A stretch of 64,000 nucleotides of DNA from Brachymonas denitrificans (GTDB lineage Bacteria; Pseudomonadota; Gammaproteobacteria; Burkholderiales; Burkholderiaceae_C), in NCBI RefSeq assembly GCF_907163135.1, contig NZ_CAJQUA010000001.1:945001-1009000 (forward strand), written 5' to 3'. Under the pieces are notes generated by a model. That model had not been told where the DNA came from. It worked only from the letters and a program-made list of their open reading frames with translations, and did not search any database. Made by a program: the position numbers and the translations under genes. This document shows positions 1 to 8,205 of this stretch, piece after piece (the stretch's first letter is position 1; each line of letters begins with the position of its first letter).

Positions 1-771
1 CAGGGCATCCAATGGATGAAGCAAGGCATCGCCACCTTCCGCAAGAAGCCGCTGGCCATGCTCGGACTGTTCTTCATCTTCCCGACCGTGGTGAACCTGC
101 TGTCGCTGATTCCGTGGCTGGGCATCGCCCTGGCGCTGGCCATGCTGCCGGCGGCCACGCTGGGCTTCATGACGGCGGCACGCGAAGTGGCGCAGGGCAA
201 CTACCCCATGCCCACCGTGCTGCTCACCGCCTTTCGCGCCGGCCAGCAACGCGTTCACGCCATCGCCGTGCTGGGCATGCTGTATGCCGTGCTGTTCGGC
301 CTGAGCATGGCCGTGACGCAGTGGGTGGACGGCGGCCAGTTCGTGCGCATCTACCTGCTGGGTGAGAGCATCACGCCGGAAGCGCTGCGCGAGCTGATGT
401 CCAAGGGCGATTTCCAGATGGCTGCCATGCTGGCCGGTACGCTCAACGTGGTGATTGCCATGCTGTTCTGGCATGCGCCGGCACTGGTGCACTGGCACGG
501 CGTATCGCCGGTGAAAAGCCTGTTTTTCAGCATTGTGGCCTGCGTGCGCAATTTCCCGGCGTTTTTCGTCTACCTGATGGCCTGGATCGGCCTGACCATG
601 CTGGTGGCGCTGGGCGCCTCGTTGCTGTTCACGGCGGCGGCCGGGCCAGTGATCGGCTCGGTGCTGATGCAGCTGACGCTGATGGTGATCACGGCCATGT
701 TCTTCACGTCGCAGTACTTCAGCTATCTGGACTGCTTTGTCGAGGCGCGCGAGTCGGGCATCGAGGTCTGA
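1..771 (+). CDS. BPSS1780-type multi-pass membrane protein, 5' end possibly outside window
   Basis: The frame is already open at base 1 and ends at TGA 769-771; the first in-frame ATG is at 16, so the true N-terminus may lie outside the window. Counting from that ATG there are about 250 residues with roughly six hydrophobic stretches (near residues 12-34, 35-52, 80-98, 134-152, 184-206 and 210-232), so this is an inner-membrane protein. The pattern matches the BPSS1780 family of uncharacterised betaproteobacterial membrane proteins; no enzymatic motif is seen and no function is known to me. It converges on trmD with only 4 bases between the stop codons. Confidence 0.75.
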   Translation, partial: QGIQWMKQGIATFRKKPLAMLGLFFIFPTVVNLLSLIPWLGIALALAMLPAATLGFMTAAREVAQGNYPMPTVLLTAFRAGQQRVHAIAVLGMLYAVLFGLSMAVTQWVDGGQFVRIYLLGESITPEALRELMSKGDFQMAAMLAGTLNVVIAMLFWHAPALVHWHGVSPVKSLFFSIVACVRNFPAFFVYLMAWIGLTMLVALGASLLFTAAAGPVIGSVLMQLTLMVITAMFFTSQYFSYLDCFVEARESGIEV

Positions 772-775
772 GCGA

Positions 776-1549
776 TCAGCGTTTGCCTGAGTCCGCGAAG
801 CGCGCCAGGGTGGTCTTGTCTGCCTTGTCCAGCAGACCCTGGCTGCGGGCGCGCTCGATCAGTTCCGGGCGGTGCCGTGCGGTCAGTTGCAGGCTCTGGT
901 CGCGTCGCCAGCGGGCGATGGCGGCATGGTTGCCGCCCAGCAGCACTTCGGGCACACCCTGCCCCTGCCATTGCTCGGGACGCGTGTAGTGCGGGCAGTC
1001 CAGCAGGCCATCGAGTGCGGGATTGAAGCTGTCCTGGATATGGCTGGCCTCGTCCTGCAGCACGCCGGGCTGCAGGCGCGCCACGGCATCCAGTAGCGCC
1101 ACGGCGGCGATCTCGCCGCCCGAAAGCACGAAGTCGCCCAGGCTGAGCTGGTGCGTGACATGGGCATCGACAAAGCGCTGGTCGATGCCTTCGTAGCGGC
1201 CGCACAGCAGGATGGCGCCTTCTCCCTCTGCCCATTGCGTGACCACGCCGTGATCCAGCCGCGCGCCGATTGGCGTGAACAGCACCACGGGGGCCTCGCT
1301 GCCCTCGGCATCGGCACGGTCCTGGCGGATGGCCTGCAGGCAGCGTGACAGGGGTTCGGCCATCATTACCATGCCGGGGCCACCGCCAAACGGACGGTCG
1401 TCCACGCGACGGTAGTTGCCTTCGGCAAAATCCCGCAACTGCCACAGTTTGACCTGCACCTGCCCGCTGGCGTAGGCGCGGCGCGTGACGCCGGCCTCCA
1501 GATAGGGCTGGATCAGTTCGGGGAACAGGGTGATGATGTCGAAGCGCAT
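776..1549 (-). CDS. trmD: tRNA (guanine-N1-)-methyltransferase TrmD
   Basis: TrmD methylates N1 of G37 next to the anticodon of tRNAs reading CNN codons, preventing +1 frameshifting; it works in the cytoplasm with S-adenosylmethionine. The 257-residue protein begins MRFDIITLFPEL and has the family's deep-knot SAM-binding segments (LCGRYEGIDQR and SLGDFVLSGGE). Length is typical. It lies 9 bases downstream of rimM and is surely cotranscribed with it. The usual next gene of this operon, rplS, is absent; the stop codon meets an oppositely oriented membrane-protein gene. Confidence 0.97.
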   Translation of the reverse strand: MRFDIITLFPELIQPYLEAGVTRRAYASGQVQVKLWQLRDFAEGNYRRVDDRPFGGGPGMVMMAEPLSRCLQAIRQDRADAEGSEAPVVLFTPIGARLDHGVVTQWAEGEGAILLCGRYEGIDQRFVDAHVTHQLSLGDFVLSGGEIAAVALLDAVARLQPGVLQDEASHIQDSFNPALDGLLDCPHYTRPEQWQGQGVPEVLLGGNHAAIARWRRDQSLQLTARHRPELIERARSQGLLDKADKTTLARFADSGKR

Positions 1550-1558
1550 GCGGTGCGA

Positions 1559-2140
1559 TCAGTAGTCGGGCTGCCAGTCGACCACGATGCGCTTGCCGGG
1601 CACGTCCACGCTGTCGACGAAAGCATCGACAAAGGGAATCAGGCGCTCCTGCGCCTTGCCTTCGGCATCAGGGCCGGCGTCGAGTACCAGCGTGGTTTGC
1701 GGGCCGGTGGCAAGCAGGTCGCGCACGGTGCCCAGGGCCACGCCCTCGCGGTTGCTGACGGCGCAGCCAATCAGGTCGACCCAGTAGTATTCGCCCTCTT
1801 CCGGCGGCGGGAAGCTGGAGCGCGGCACCAGGATGCGGGCGCCCTTGAGCAGTTCGGCAGCGTTGCGGTCCATGATGGCGGCGGCGCCGGCCACCAGACC
1901 ATCGCCATGTTCGCGCACCTGGCGGATCTGCAGCGTGCGGGCGCCCTCGAAATGGCGTGCGCCACGCTCGGCCGGCAGCAGGAACCATTGTTTGGCGCTG
2001 AACAAGGCCTCGGGCAGGCTGCTGTAGGGAATGATGCGGAACCAGCCACGCACGCCCCAGGCCTCGCCGATGCGGGCGACCTCGACAGCGTCTTCGGGCA
2101 AGGTGGCGGGTTCGAGAATGGAGTTCAGATCAGCGGACAT
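1559..2140 (-). CDS. rimM: ribosome maturation factor RimM
   Basis: RimM is a 16S rRNA processing factor that binds ribosomal protein S19 and helps assemble the 30S head. The N-terminal RimM domain (VEVARIGEAWGVRGWFRI, about residues 16-33) is followed by a PRC-barrel domain containing EEGEYYWVDLIGC. I chose the Met at 2140 (MSADLNS, 193 aa), because the extra 16 residues of the longer frame run into a transcription terminator. It sits between rpsP and trmD, and a hairpin at 2174-2200 separates it from rpsP, so its expression is probably below that of S16. Confidence 0.95.
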   Translation of the reverse strand: MSADLNSILEPATLPEDAVEVARIGEAWGVRGWFRIIPYSSLPEALFSAKQWFLLPAERGARHFEGARTLQIRQVREHGDGLVAGAAAIMDRNAAELLKGARILVPRSSFPPPEEGEYYWVDLIGCAVSNREGVALGTVRDLLATGPQTTLVLDAGPDAEGKAQERLIPFVDAFVDSVDVPGKRIVVDWQPDY

Positions 2141-2166
2141 GCGGTGATTGTGTGCGTGCGGAACAG

Positions 2167-2200
2167 AAAAAACAAAGCCCAGTGGCATGCACTGGGCTTT
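2167..2200 (-). terminator. intrinsic terminator or attenuator between rpsP and rimM
   Basis: A perfect 10-bp inverted repeat (AAAGCCCAGT, positions 2174-2183 and 2191-2200) with a 7-base loop is followed on the minus strand by six T residues (2172-2167). It starts 28 bases after the rpsP stop codon and ends about 26 bases before the rimM start. As a Rho-independent signal inside the operon it would limit transcription into rimM and trmD. Confidence 0.85.
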
Positions 2201-2227
2201 GCATCAGACCGGCAAGGTCTGTGGAGA

Positions 2228-2479
2228 TCAGGCAGCAGCCTTGGCAGCTTGCTTGACCAGGCGTTCCACGGTGGGAGAAGCCTGGGCGCCAACGCTCTTC
2301 CAGTAGGCAATGCGGTCCTGGGCGATACGCAGGCCTTCGGTGCCTTCCTTGGCGCTGGGGTTGTAGAAACCAACGCGCTCGATGAAGCTGCCATCGCGGC
2401 GCACGCGCTTGTCGGCAACGACGACGTTGTAGAACGGACGGGCCTTGGAGCCGCTGCGGGAGAGTCGAATAACGACCAT
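2228..2479 (-). CDS. rpsP: 30S ribosomal protein S16
   Basis: S16 is a small primary-binding protein of the 30S body. The 83-residue sequence starts [12 protein letters not shown] and has the family core [12 protein letters not shown] and RVGFYNP. The start at 2479 is set by family homology; the longer open frame upstream has a poor extra 29 residues. AAGGAT lies just upstream on the coding strand and acts as ribosome binding site. It is the first gene of an rpsP-rimM-trmD operon and is preceded by a strong -10 element and an approximately 85-base leader. Confidence 0.97.
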   Translation of the reverse strand: MVVIRLSRSGSKARPFYNVVVADKRVRRDGSFIERVGFYNPSAKEGTEGLRIAQDRIAYWKSVGAQASPTVERLVKQAAKAAA

Positions 2480-2529
2480 GTTGAAATCCTTCGGGTGGTA
2501 AAAATTCTTCCAGCGTTTGAGACACGCGA

Positions 2530-2571
2530 CTGGCCACCCGGCCAGCGACACGCTGAAAACATTCAATTATA
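2530..2571 (-). promoter_or_regulatory. rpsP promoter (-10 TATAAT) and leader hairpin
   Basis: On the minus strand a perfect TATAAT occupies 2571-2566. I do not see a convincing -35 hexamer at 17 bases. The implied leader contains a perfect 6-bp stem (CTGGCC/GGCCAG, 2530-2535 and 2540-2545) with a 4-base loop. The leader hairpin could stabilise the mRNA or tune S16 synthesis; that role is inference. Confidence 0.6.
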
Positions 2572-2665
2572 AAGCCAATCCGGTGCAATGAACAGGCGCA
2601 GCCCTGCTTTTTGCCGCTGCGCCCGTCATTTGTGTGGCGGCAAGGTCAAAACGCCCTGCCCACGC

Positions 2666-3679
2666 TCACTGGAAGATCAGCAGGCTGAGCCAGTACGCGC
2701 CTGCCGCCACAACGGCAGCGGCCGGAATGGTCAGGATCCAGGCCCAGACGATGCCGCCGGCCACGCCCCAGCGCACGGCACTGGCGCGCTGCGTGGACCC
2801 CACGCCGACGATGGCGCCGGTAATGGTATGCGTGGTCGAGACCGGAATGCCCAGCGCGGTCGCAAAGAACAGCGTGAGGGCCCCGCCGGTTTCGGCGCAG
2901 AAGCCCCCTACCGGCTTGAGCTTGGTGATCTTCTGGCCCATGGTGCGCACGATGCGCCAGCCGCCGAACATGGTGCCCAGGGCGATGGCGGCATAGCAGA
3001 CCAGGATGGTCCAGGTGGGCGGACTGGCTTCGCCGGCCTTGGCGTAGCCGGTGGCAATCAGCAGCATCCAGATGATGCCGATGGTTTTCTGCGCGTCGTT
3101 GCCGCCGTGGCCCAAGCTGTAGGCGCCGGCCGAAAGCAGCTGCATCTTGCGGAAATGCTTGTCCACCTTGTAGGGCGAGGTACCGCGGAACAGCCGCGCC
3201 ACCAGCACCATCATGACCGAGCCCAGCAGGAAGCCCAGCAGCGGAGAGATGACTATGAAGGCCACGGTCTTGCTGATGCCCTGCCAGATCAGGGCGTCGG
3301 TGCCGCCCTTGGCCATGACGGCGCCGACGATGCCGCCGATCAGCGCGTGCGAGGAGCTGCTGGGAATGCCGTAGTACCAGGTCAGCAGGTTCCAGCTGAT
3401 GGCACCGACCAGAGCACCGAATACCACATGGGTATCGACCACCTCGGGCAGGACGATGCCCTTGCCCACAGTGGCCGCCACACTCAGGTGGAAGACGAAA
3501 ATGGCGATGAAGTTGAAGAAGGCCGCGAACACGACGGCATGGCCGGGACGCAGCACACCGGTGGAAACAACGGTGGCAATGGAGTTGGCTGCATCGTGGA
3601 AGCCGTTCATGAAATCGAACAGGACGGCCAGGACCACGAGCATGATTACAACCCACAGCGCGCTTGGGATGACTTCCAT
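2666..3679 (-). CDS. low-affinity inorganic phosphate permease (Pit family)
   Basis: PiT-family carriers import phosphate as a metal-phosphate or H+/Na+ symport across the inner membrane. The 337-residue protein starts MEVIPSALWVV and shows two diagnostic inverted repeats: an N-terminal DFMNGFHDAANSIA at about residues 22-35 and a C-terminal GHGGNDAQKTIG near the middle, each with the family's GxNDxQ-like signature, in about ten hydrophobic segments. The start at 3679 removes 211 codons of spurious upstream frame. It follows the DUF47 gene by 50 bases in the same direction, the standard pairing of Pit transporters with this accessory protein. Confidence 0.93.
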   Translation of the reverse strand: MEVIPSALWVVIMLVVLAVLFDFMNGFHDAANSIATVVSTGVLRPGHAVVFAAFFNFIAIFVFHLSVAATVGKGIVLPEVVDTHVVFGALVGAISWNLLTWYYGIPSSSSHALIGGIVGAVMAKGGTDALIWQGISKTVAFIVISPLLGFLLGSVMMVLVARLFRGTSPYKVDKHFRKMQLLSAGAYSLGHGGNDAQKTIGIIWMLLIATGYAKAGEASPPTWTILVCYAAIALGTMFGGWRIVRTMGQKITKLKPVGGFCAETGGALTLFFATALGIPVSTTHTITGAIVGVGSTQRASAVRWGVAGGIVWAWILTIPAAAVVAAGAYWLSLLIFQ

Positions 3680-3729
3680 GGGAAAGAGTCTTGTATAGGT
3701 TGGGGGGTGCAGGGGCAACGCGTGCCCGG

Positions 3730-4377
3730 TCAGGCGTTTTCCAGCACGATGCCTTCGATCAGCTCGGCAACGTCCTCGCAGCGGTCGGTCACGGCCTCGA
3801 GCAGGTCGTACATGGCCTTGAGCTTGATGAGTTCGCGCACGTCCGGCTCTTCGCGGAACAGGCGGCTCATGCCCTGGCGCATCACGTGGTCGGATTCGGA
3901 CTCGAGCGCATCCACTTCGGCGCACAGCAGCAGCGCCTGCTGGGCAGCATCGCCCTTGCCCAGGCGCATGAGCAGCTTGATGGCCTGGTCCATGCGCTCG
4001 CAGCACAGCAGGCTGATTTCGCTGAGCTTGGCCAGCTCGGGGGTAACGGCCTGCAGGTCGTACATGGCCATGGTTTCGGCGCTGTCGCGCAGCAGGTCGA
4101 TCACGCCGTCCATCAGGCCGATCAGCTGGTGCAACTGCTCCCGGTCGACCGGGGTAATGAAGGTCTTGTGCAGCGCCGTGTTGAACTCGCGCAGGATGGT
4201 GTTGGCACGGACTTCGGCATCGCTCACCTTGGCGGCCAGGGCGATGCGGACGTCGCGGTCGGGGTAGTTCACCACGAGCTGACAGAAGTTGCGTGCACCT
4301 TCGACGATGCAATCGGCGTGGCGGCTGGTCAGTTCAAAGAAGTTGCCCTCGTGAGGGAGCAGTTTGCTGAATATCAT
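3730..4377 (-). CDS. DUF47 (PhoU-like) phosphate-transport accessory protein
   Basis: This 215-residue all-helical protein (MIFSKLLPHEG start) belongs to the DUF47/TIGR00153 family, relatives of PhoU that are encoded next to Pit permeases and modulate phosphate uptake. Characteristic stretches are EGARNFCQLV, LHKTFITPVDRE and ESDHVMRQGM. The start at 4377 was chosen because family members begin MFSKLLP; ten more in-frame codons lie upstream. It is the promoter-proximal gene of a two-gene operon with the permease. A possible weak Pho box precedes it. Confidence 0.88.
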   Translation of the reverse strand: MIFSKLLPHEGNFFELTSRHADCIVEGARNFCQLVVNYPDRDVRIALAAKVSDAEVRANTILREFNTALHKTFITPVDREQLHQLIGLMDGVIDLLRDSAETMAMYDLQAVTPELAKLSEISLLCCERMDQAIKLLMRLGKGDAAQQALLLCAEVDALESESDHVMRQGMSRLFREEPDVRELIKLKAMYDLLEAVTDRCEDVAELIEGIVLENA

Positions 4378-4431
4378 GAATGGGTTGCGGGTGATTTCAG
4401 GAGACAATCCCGTCGGCCTTCTTGGAGAGCC

Positions 4432-4453
4432 AATTTTTACGGTTTTGTGACAA
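4432..4453 (-). promoter_or_regulatory. possible degenerate Pho box before DUF47-pit
   Basis: Reading the minus strand from 4453 to 4432 gives TTGTCACAAAA followed by CCGTAAAAATT, two 11-base units resembling the PhoB consensus unit CTGTCATAAAA. The first unit is a fair match and the second poor. The position, about 55-75 bases upstream of a phosphate uptake operon, is suggestive only. Confidence 0.3.
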
Positions 4454-4505
4454 ATTTCAAGTTTATCCGTTCTTTTGCGCCGGCCACCAGTTGCCAGATT
4501 TTTTC

Positions 4506-5315
4506 ATGTCCCCCAATTTTCCGGATACTGTTTTAACGCCTGACGACGGCACACGCGCGGCCGCATCAGGCGTTGTTATCCTGCATCAGGACGCCCACCT
4601 GATCGTGCTGGACAAGCCCGCCAATCTGCTGGCTGTGCCCGGTCGGGGTGAGGAAAACCACGATTCGCTCAGCGTGCGCGTGCAATGCCTGTTTCCGGAT
4701 GCGCTCATCGTGCACCGCCTGGACATGGGCACGAGCGGGCTGATGGTGATGGCGCGCACCCCGCAAGCCCAGCGCCGGCTGGGCGATGCCTTTGCGCGGC
4801 GGCAGGTGCACAAGCGCTATGTGGCGATCGTGCAGGGTCATCTGCAGTCGGTCGGTGATGCCTGGCAAACCATCGATGCGCCCCTGTGCGTGGATTGGCC
4901 CAACCGGCCGCGCAGCAGGATCGATCGGGAACATGGCAAGCCGAGCATAACGCACTGGCGCACGGTGCCTGTGCCGGAGGTTTTTCCCGGCCTGGCTGAA
5001 GAATTCCTGCGCCCGCAGGGGCTGCACAGCGTGGTCGACCTGGAGCCTGTCACGGGGCGCTCGCACCAGTTGCGCGTGCACCTGCAATCGCTCGGCCATC
5101 CGATTGCGGGCGATCTGCTCTATGGCGATGCGGCCAATCAGGCAATGGCGCCGCGCCTGCTGCTGCATGCCTATGCCCTGTCGCTGCCGCATCCGGAGAC
5201 CGGGGCGCTGATGCACTGGCATTGCCCTGCCCGCTTCGATCTGCTGGAGGGATTGCCGCAATATCGCACGGTGCAAGTCCCCCCGGCACAGAGGGGTTTG
5301 AACACTCCCCCATAA
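4506..5315 (+). CDS. RluA-family pseudouridine synthase
   Basis: The enzyme isomerises specific uridines in RNA. The catalytic motif HRLDMGTSG places the nucleophilic aspartate at residue 73 of a 269-residue protein starting MSPNFPDTVL. LDKPANLLAVPGR and a C-terminal GRSHQLRVHLQSLGHPIAGD are the other conserved RluA motifs. There is no S4 domain, and the short form with HRLDM resembles RluA proper (23S rRNA U746 and tRNA U32) more than RluC/D; the exact target is inferred. The start at 4506 fits homology better than the earlier in-frame ATG at 4422. Confidence 0.9.
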   Translation: MSPNFPDTVLTPDDGTRAAASGVVILHQDAHLIVLDKPANLLAVPGRGEENHDSLSVRVQCLFPDALIVHRLDMGTSGLMVMARTPQAQRRLGDAFARRQVHKRYVAIVQGHLQSVGDAWQTIDAPLCVDWPNRPRSRIDREHGKPSITHWRTVPVPEVFPGLAEEFLRPQGLHSVVDLEPVTGRSHQLRVHLQSLGHPIAGDLLYGDAANQAMAPRLLLHAYALSLPHPETGALMHWHCPARFDLLEGLPQYRTVQVPPAQRGLNTPP

Positions 5316-5335
5316 ATGGGGCCACAATTCACTCC

Positions 5336-6361
5336 ATGCAGGTATTGAACGACGTATCTTCTTCCTCCCGCCATCAGGACTCGCGCCGGCTTGTGGACCG
5401 CTTTGGCCGCAGCATCGATTACCTGCGCGTGTCGGTCACCGACCGCTGCGATCTGCGCTGCTCCTACTGCATCCCCAAGGGCTTCCGCGATTTCGAGGAG
5501 CCGGAGAACTGGCTGACCTTTGACGAGCTCACGCGTGTGGTGGCTGCCTTTGCGCGTCTGGGTACCACGCGTTTCCGCCTGACCGGTGGCGAGCCGCTGC
5601 TGCGCCGCAATCTGCCGGATCTGGCGCGGCGCATTTCGGCGCTGCCGAATGTAGAGGATCTTTCGCTCACCACCAATGGCACGCAGTTGGGCAAGCATGC
5701 CAAAGCCTTGCGCGAAGCAGGCGTGATGCGGCTGAACGTAAGCCTGGATTCGCTGCGCGGCGAATGCGTCGAGCAGATCACCGGCAGCGACAGCCTGCAG
5801 AAGGTACTGGACGGCCTGCGCAACGCGCGCGAGGCGGGCTTTGACCGCATCAAGATCAACATGGTGCCGATGCAGGGCGTGAACGATGGCGATATCGACG
5901 CCATGGTGGCCTTCTGCATGGAAAACGGCTTTGTGCTGCGCATGATCGAGGCCATGCCGATGGGCCATACCGGGCAGGACACGCAGGGCCTTTCGCTGAC
6001 CGCCCTGCTCTCGCAACTGGAGAAGAAATACGAACTGGTGCCGACCACGGTGCGGCTGGGCGGTGGTCCGGCACGCTACTGGGTGAGCCCCGGTACCGGA
6101 TTCACGCTGGGCCTGATCACGCCGATTTCGCAGCACTTCTGCGAAACCTGCAACCGGGTACGCCTGTCGGTGGATGGCACGCTCTATATGTGCCTGGGGC
6201 AGGATGAAAGTTTCGAACTGCGCCCCTTGCTGCGTGCGGGTTGCAGCGACGAGGAACTGGAAGCCGCCATCCGTGAAGCCATCGAACTCAAGCCGGAGCG
6301 GCACGAGTTTGTCGAGCGGCCGGAAAAAACCGTCCGCTTCATGTCGATGACGGGCGGCTGA
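5336..6361 (+). CDS. moaA: GTP 3',8-cyclase MoaA
   Basis: MoaA is the radical-SAM enzyme that converts GTP to 3',8-cyclo-7,8-dihydro-GTP, the first step of molybdenum cofactor synthesis. The 341-residue protein (start at 5336, 20 bases after the pseudouridine-synthase stop) has the SAM cluster C38-x3-C42-x2-C45 (TDRCDLRCSYC), the TGGEPL motif, a second C-terminal 4Fe-4S site (HFCETCNRVR and a later Cys in MCLG) and the essential C-terminal Gly-Gly. It opens the cofactor island but points away from the other assembly genes except moaC. Confidence 0.97.
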   Translation: MQVLNDVSSSSRHQDSRRLVDRFGRSIDYLRVSVTDRCDLRCSYCIPKGFRDFEEPENWLTFDELTRVVAAFARLGTTRFRLTGGEPLLRRNLPDLARRISALPNVEDLSLTTNGTQLGKHAKALREAGVMRLNVSLDSLRGECVEQITGSDSLQKVLDGLRNAREAGFDRIKINMVPMQGVNDGDIDAMVAFCMENGFVLRMIEAMPMGHTGQDTQGLSLTALLSQLEKKYELVPTTVRLGGGPARYWVSPGTGFTLGLITPISQHFCETCNRVRLSVDGTLYMCLGQDESFELRPLLRAGCSDEELEAAIREAIELKPERHEFVERPEKTVRFMSMTGG

Positions 6362-6388
6362 GCCCGCTGCTTCTTCGAAGCTTGTGCA

Positions 6389-6408
6389 CCGCCGCGATCC
6401 TGCGGCGG
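6389..6408. terminator. GC-rich hairpin between convergent moaA and mog
   Basis: CCGCCGC and GCGGCGG (6389-6395 and 6402-6408) form a 7-bp stem with a 6-base loop between the two convergent stop codons. There is no clear T tract on either side, so termination may be weak or Rho-assisted. Confidence 0.4.
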
Positions 6409-6418
6409 GCCACTGCGC

Positions 6419-6997
6419 TTACTTCTTCTTCGGCCGGAAGGCGTTGACGACCTCGCTGCGGGTGTCGATATAGGGGCCGCCCATCAGTTCGATGCAGTAC
6501 GGCACCGAGGCGAAGATGCCATGCACCACCACCTGGCCGTCGGCGTTCTTCACGCCTTCCAGTGTTTCCTGGATGGCCTTGGGACGGCCCGGCAGGTTCA
6601 GGATCAGGCTGGTACCGCGGATCACGCCCACCTGGCGCGACAGGATGGCGGTGGGAACGTAGTACAGGCTGACCTGGCGCATCTGTTCGCCAAAGCCTGG
6701 CATGACGCGGTCCGCCACCGCCAGCGTGGCTTCGGGCGTGACGTCGCGCGGTGCCGGGCCGGTTCCGCCCGTGGTCAGGACCAGGGCGCAGCCTTCCTGG
6801 TCGGCCAGGGTGCGCAGGGTGTGCTCGATGACGGGCTGCTCATCGGGGATCAGGCGCTCGACAAATTCAACCGGGTTGCGCAGGGCACGTTCCAGCCAGG
6901 CGCGCAGCGAAGGCAGGCCTTCGTCCTGATAGACGCCGCTGCTGGCGCGATCGCTGACCGAGACGAGTCCGATGCGGATGACGGGCAGGTTTTCCAT
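6419..6997 (-). CDS. mog: molybdopterin adenylyltransferase Mog
   Basis: Mog adenylylates molybdopterin with ATP before MoeA inserts molybdate. The 192-residue protein starts MENLPVIRIGLVSVSDRAS and carries the MoaB/Mog signature TTGGTGPAPRDVTPEAT plus NLPGRPKAI. It is clearly Mog-length rather than a bare MoaB. Its ATG overlaps the moeA stop by one base (TGATG at 6999-6995), so the genes are translationally coupled; another in-frame ATG is three codons upstream at 7006. Last gene of the leftward Moco run. Confidence 0.95.
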   Translation of the reverse strand: MENLPVIRIGLVSVSDRASSGVYQDEGLPSLRAWLERALRNPVEFVERLIPDEQPVIEHTLRTLADQEGCALVLTTGGTGPAPRDVTPEATLAVADRVMPGFGEQMRQVSLYYVPTAILSRQVGVIRGTSLILNLPGRPKAIQETLEGVKNADGQVVVHGIFASVPYCIELMGGPYIDTRSEVVNAFRPKKK

Positions 6998-8205
6998 CAG
7001 AACCATCCTTTTCCTGGCAGGGGGTAGATCGTGACCGGATCGCCGACGGCGACCGGGGTGTCAGGGGTGATTTCGGCCAGGACGTTGGCCTGCACGCAGG
7101 CCGAGAGCATGGCGGAGCCCTGTCCTTGCAGCGCGTTGACGTGCCAGCGGCCATCGGGGCCGGCATGGGCCACGGCGCGCAGGAATTCGCGGCGCGGCTC
7201 GCGCTTGGTGCGCTCGAAGCCGGACACAGCCTGCACGGCCAGCGGTTCGGGCTGTGGCATGCCCTGCAGCTTGCGCAGCGCCGGGGCAACCAGCATGAAG
7301 AAGGTGACGAAGGTCGCGACCGGGTTGCCCGGCAGCATGAAGACATGCGCGTGTCCGGCACGGCCCCAGGCGAAGGGCTTGCCGGGCTTGATGGCGAGTT
7401 TCCAGACGTCGAGCTGCCCGATGTCGGCGAGGGCGGCACGGATATGGTCTTCTTCCCCCACGGAGACACCGCCGCTGGTCAGGATCACGTCGGCCTGCTG
7501 CGAGGCGGCCTGCAGGCGTTCGCGCGTGACGGCGGCGTTGTCGGGCAGGCATTCGCTGGACACCACCTCGACCGGCATGCCGGCCAGCCAGGCAAGCATC
7601 TGGTAGCGGTTGGCGTCGAAGATCTGGCCGGGGGCGAGTTCGGTGCCCGGTTCACGCAGTTCGTTGCCGCTCGAGAATACCGCCACACGCAAGGGGCGCA
7701 GCACCGGCAGCGTCGCATGGCCCTGGCTGGCGGCGAGTGCGACGGCGGCCGGATCGAGCAGCGTGCCCTGCGGCAGCAGCACGCCGCCAGCCGCGTATTC
7801 TTCGGCGCGATGGCGGATATGGGAGCCCACAGGGGCCGGTTTGGTCAGGACCACCGCTTCGCCCTCGGTCTGCACGTCCTCCTGTGCAACCACGGCGGTG
7901 GTACCGGCAGGGACCGGAGCGCCGGTGAAAATGCGTGCGGCCTGGCCGGGCTGCAGCGTCAGGGAGGTGCTTTCGCCGGCGGCGATACGGCCAGCCAGCG
8001 TGAAGCGTGTGCCGTTGCCATCGGGATCAGCCAGGGCGTAGCCGTCCATGGCGCTGTTGTCGAATTGCGGAGTGTCGTGCAGCGCGGGCAAGTCGGCGGC
8101 CAGCACATGGCCGCAGGCCTGCGCCAGCGGAACGGACATCGTGTCGGAGATCGGCTGCAGGGACGCCAGCAGCTGACGCAGGGCGTCGTGGTAGTCAAGC
8201 ATCAT
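6997..8205 (-). CDS. moeA: molybdopterin molybdotransferase MoeA
   Basis: MoeA inserts molybdate into adenylyl-molybdopterin to give active Moco. The approximately 400-residue protein starts MMLDYHDALRQLL and shows the conserved FDNSAMDGYA, IFTGAPVP, TSGGVSVGEED and LPGNPVA motifs in the family order. Start may be 8205 or 8202 (two adjacent ATGs); either overlaps the end of mobA by 8-11 bases, so the two genes are coupled. The last residues fall in the small C-terminal beta-barrel domain. Length is normal. Confidence 0.96.
   Translation of the reverse strand: MMLDYHDALRQLLASLQPISDTMSVPLAQACGHVLAADLPALHDTPQFDNSAMDGYALADPDGNGTRFTLAGRIAAGESTSLTLQPGQAARIFTGAPVPAGTTAVVAQEDVQTEGEAVVLTKPAPVGSHIRHRAEEYAAGGVLLPQGTLLDPAAVALAASQGHATLPVLRPLRVAVFSSGNELREPGTELAPGQIFDANRYQMLAWLAGMPVEVVSSECLPDNAAVTRERLQAASQQADVILTSGGVSVGEEDHIRAALADIGQLDVWKLAIKPGKPFAWGRAGHAHVFMLPGNPVATFVTFFMLVAPALRKLQGMPQPEPLAVQAVSGFERTKREPRREFLRAVAHAGPDGRWHVNALQGQGSAMLSACVQANVLAEITPDTPVAVGDPVTIYPLPGKGWF

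Noticed and set aside
5308-5321. CCCCAT/ATGGGG palindrome just before moaA as an operator
   Set aside because: It overlaps the pseudouridine-synthase stop codon, the arms are 6 bases with only 2 between them, and nothing else supports a regulatory role.
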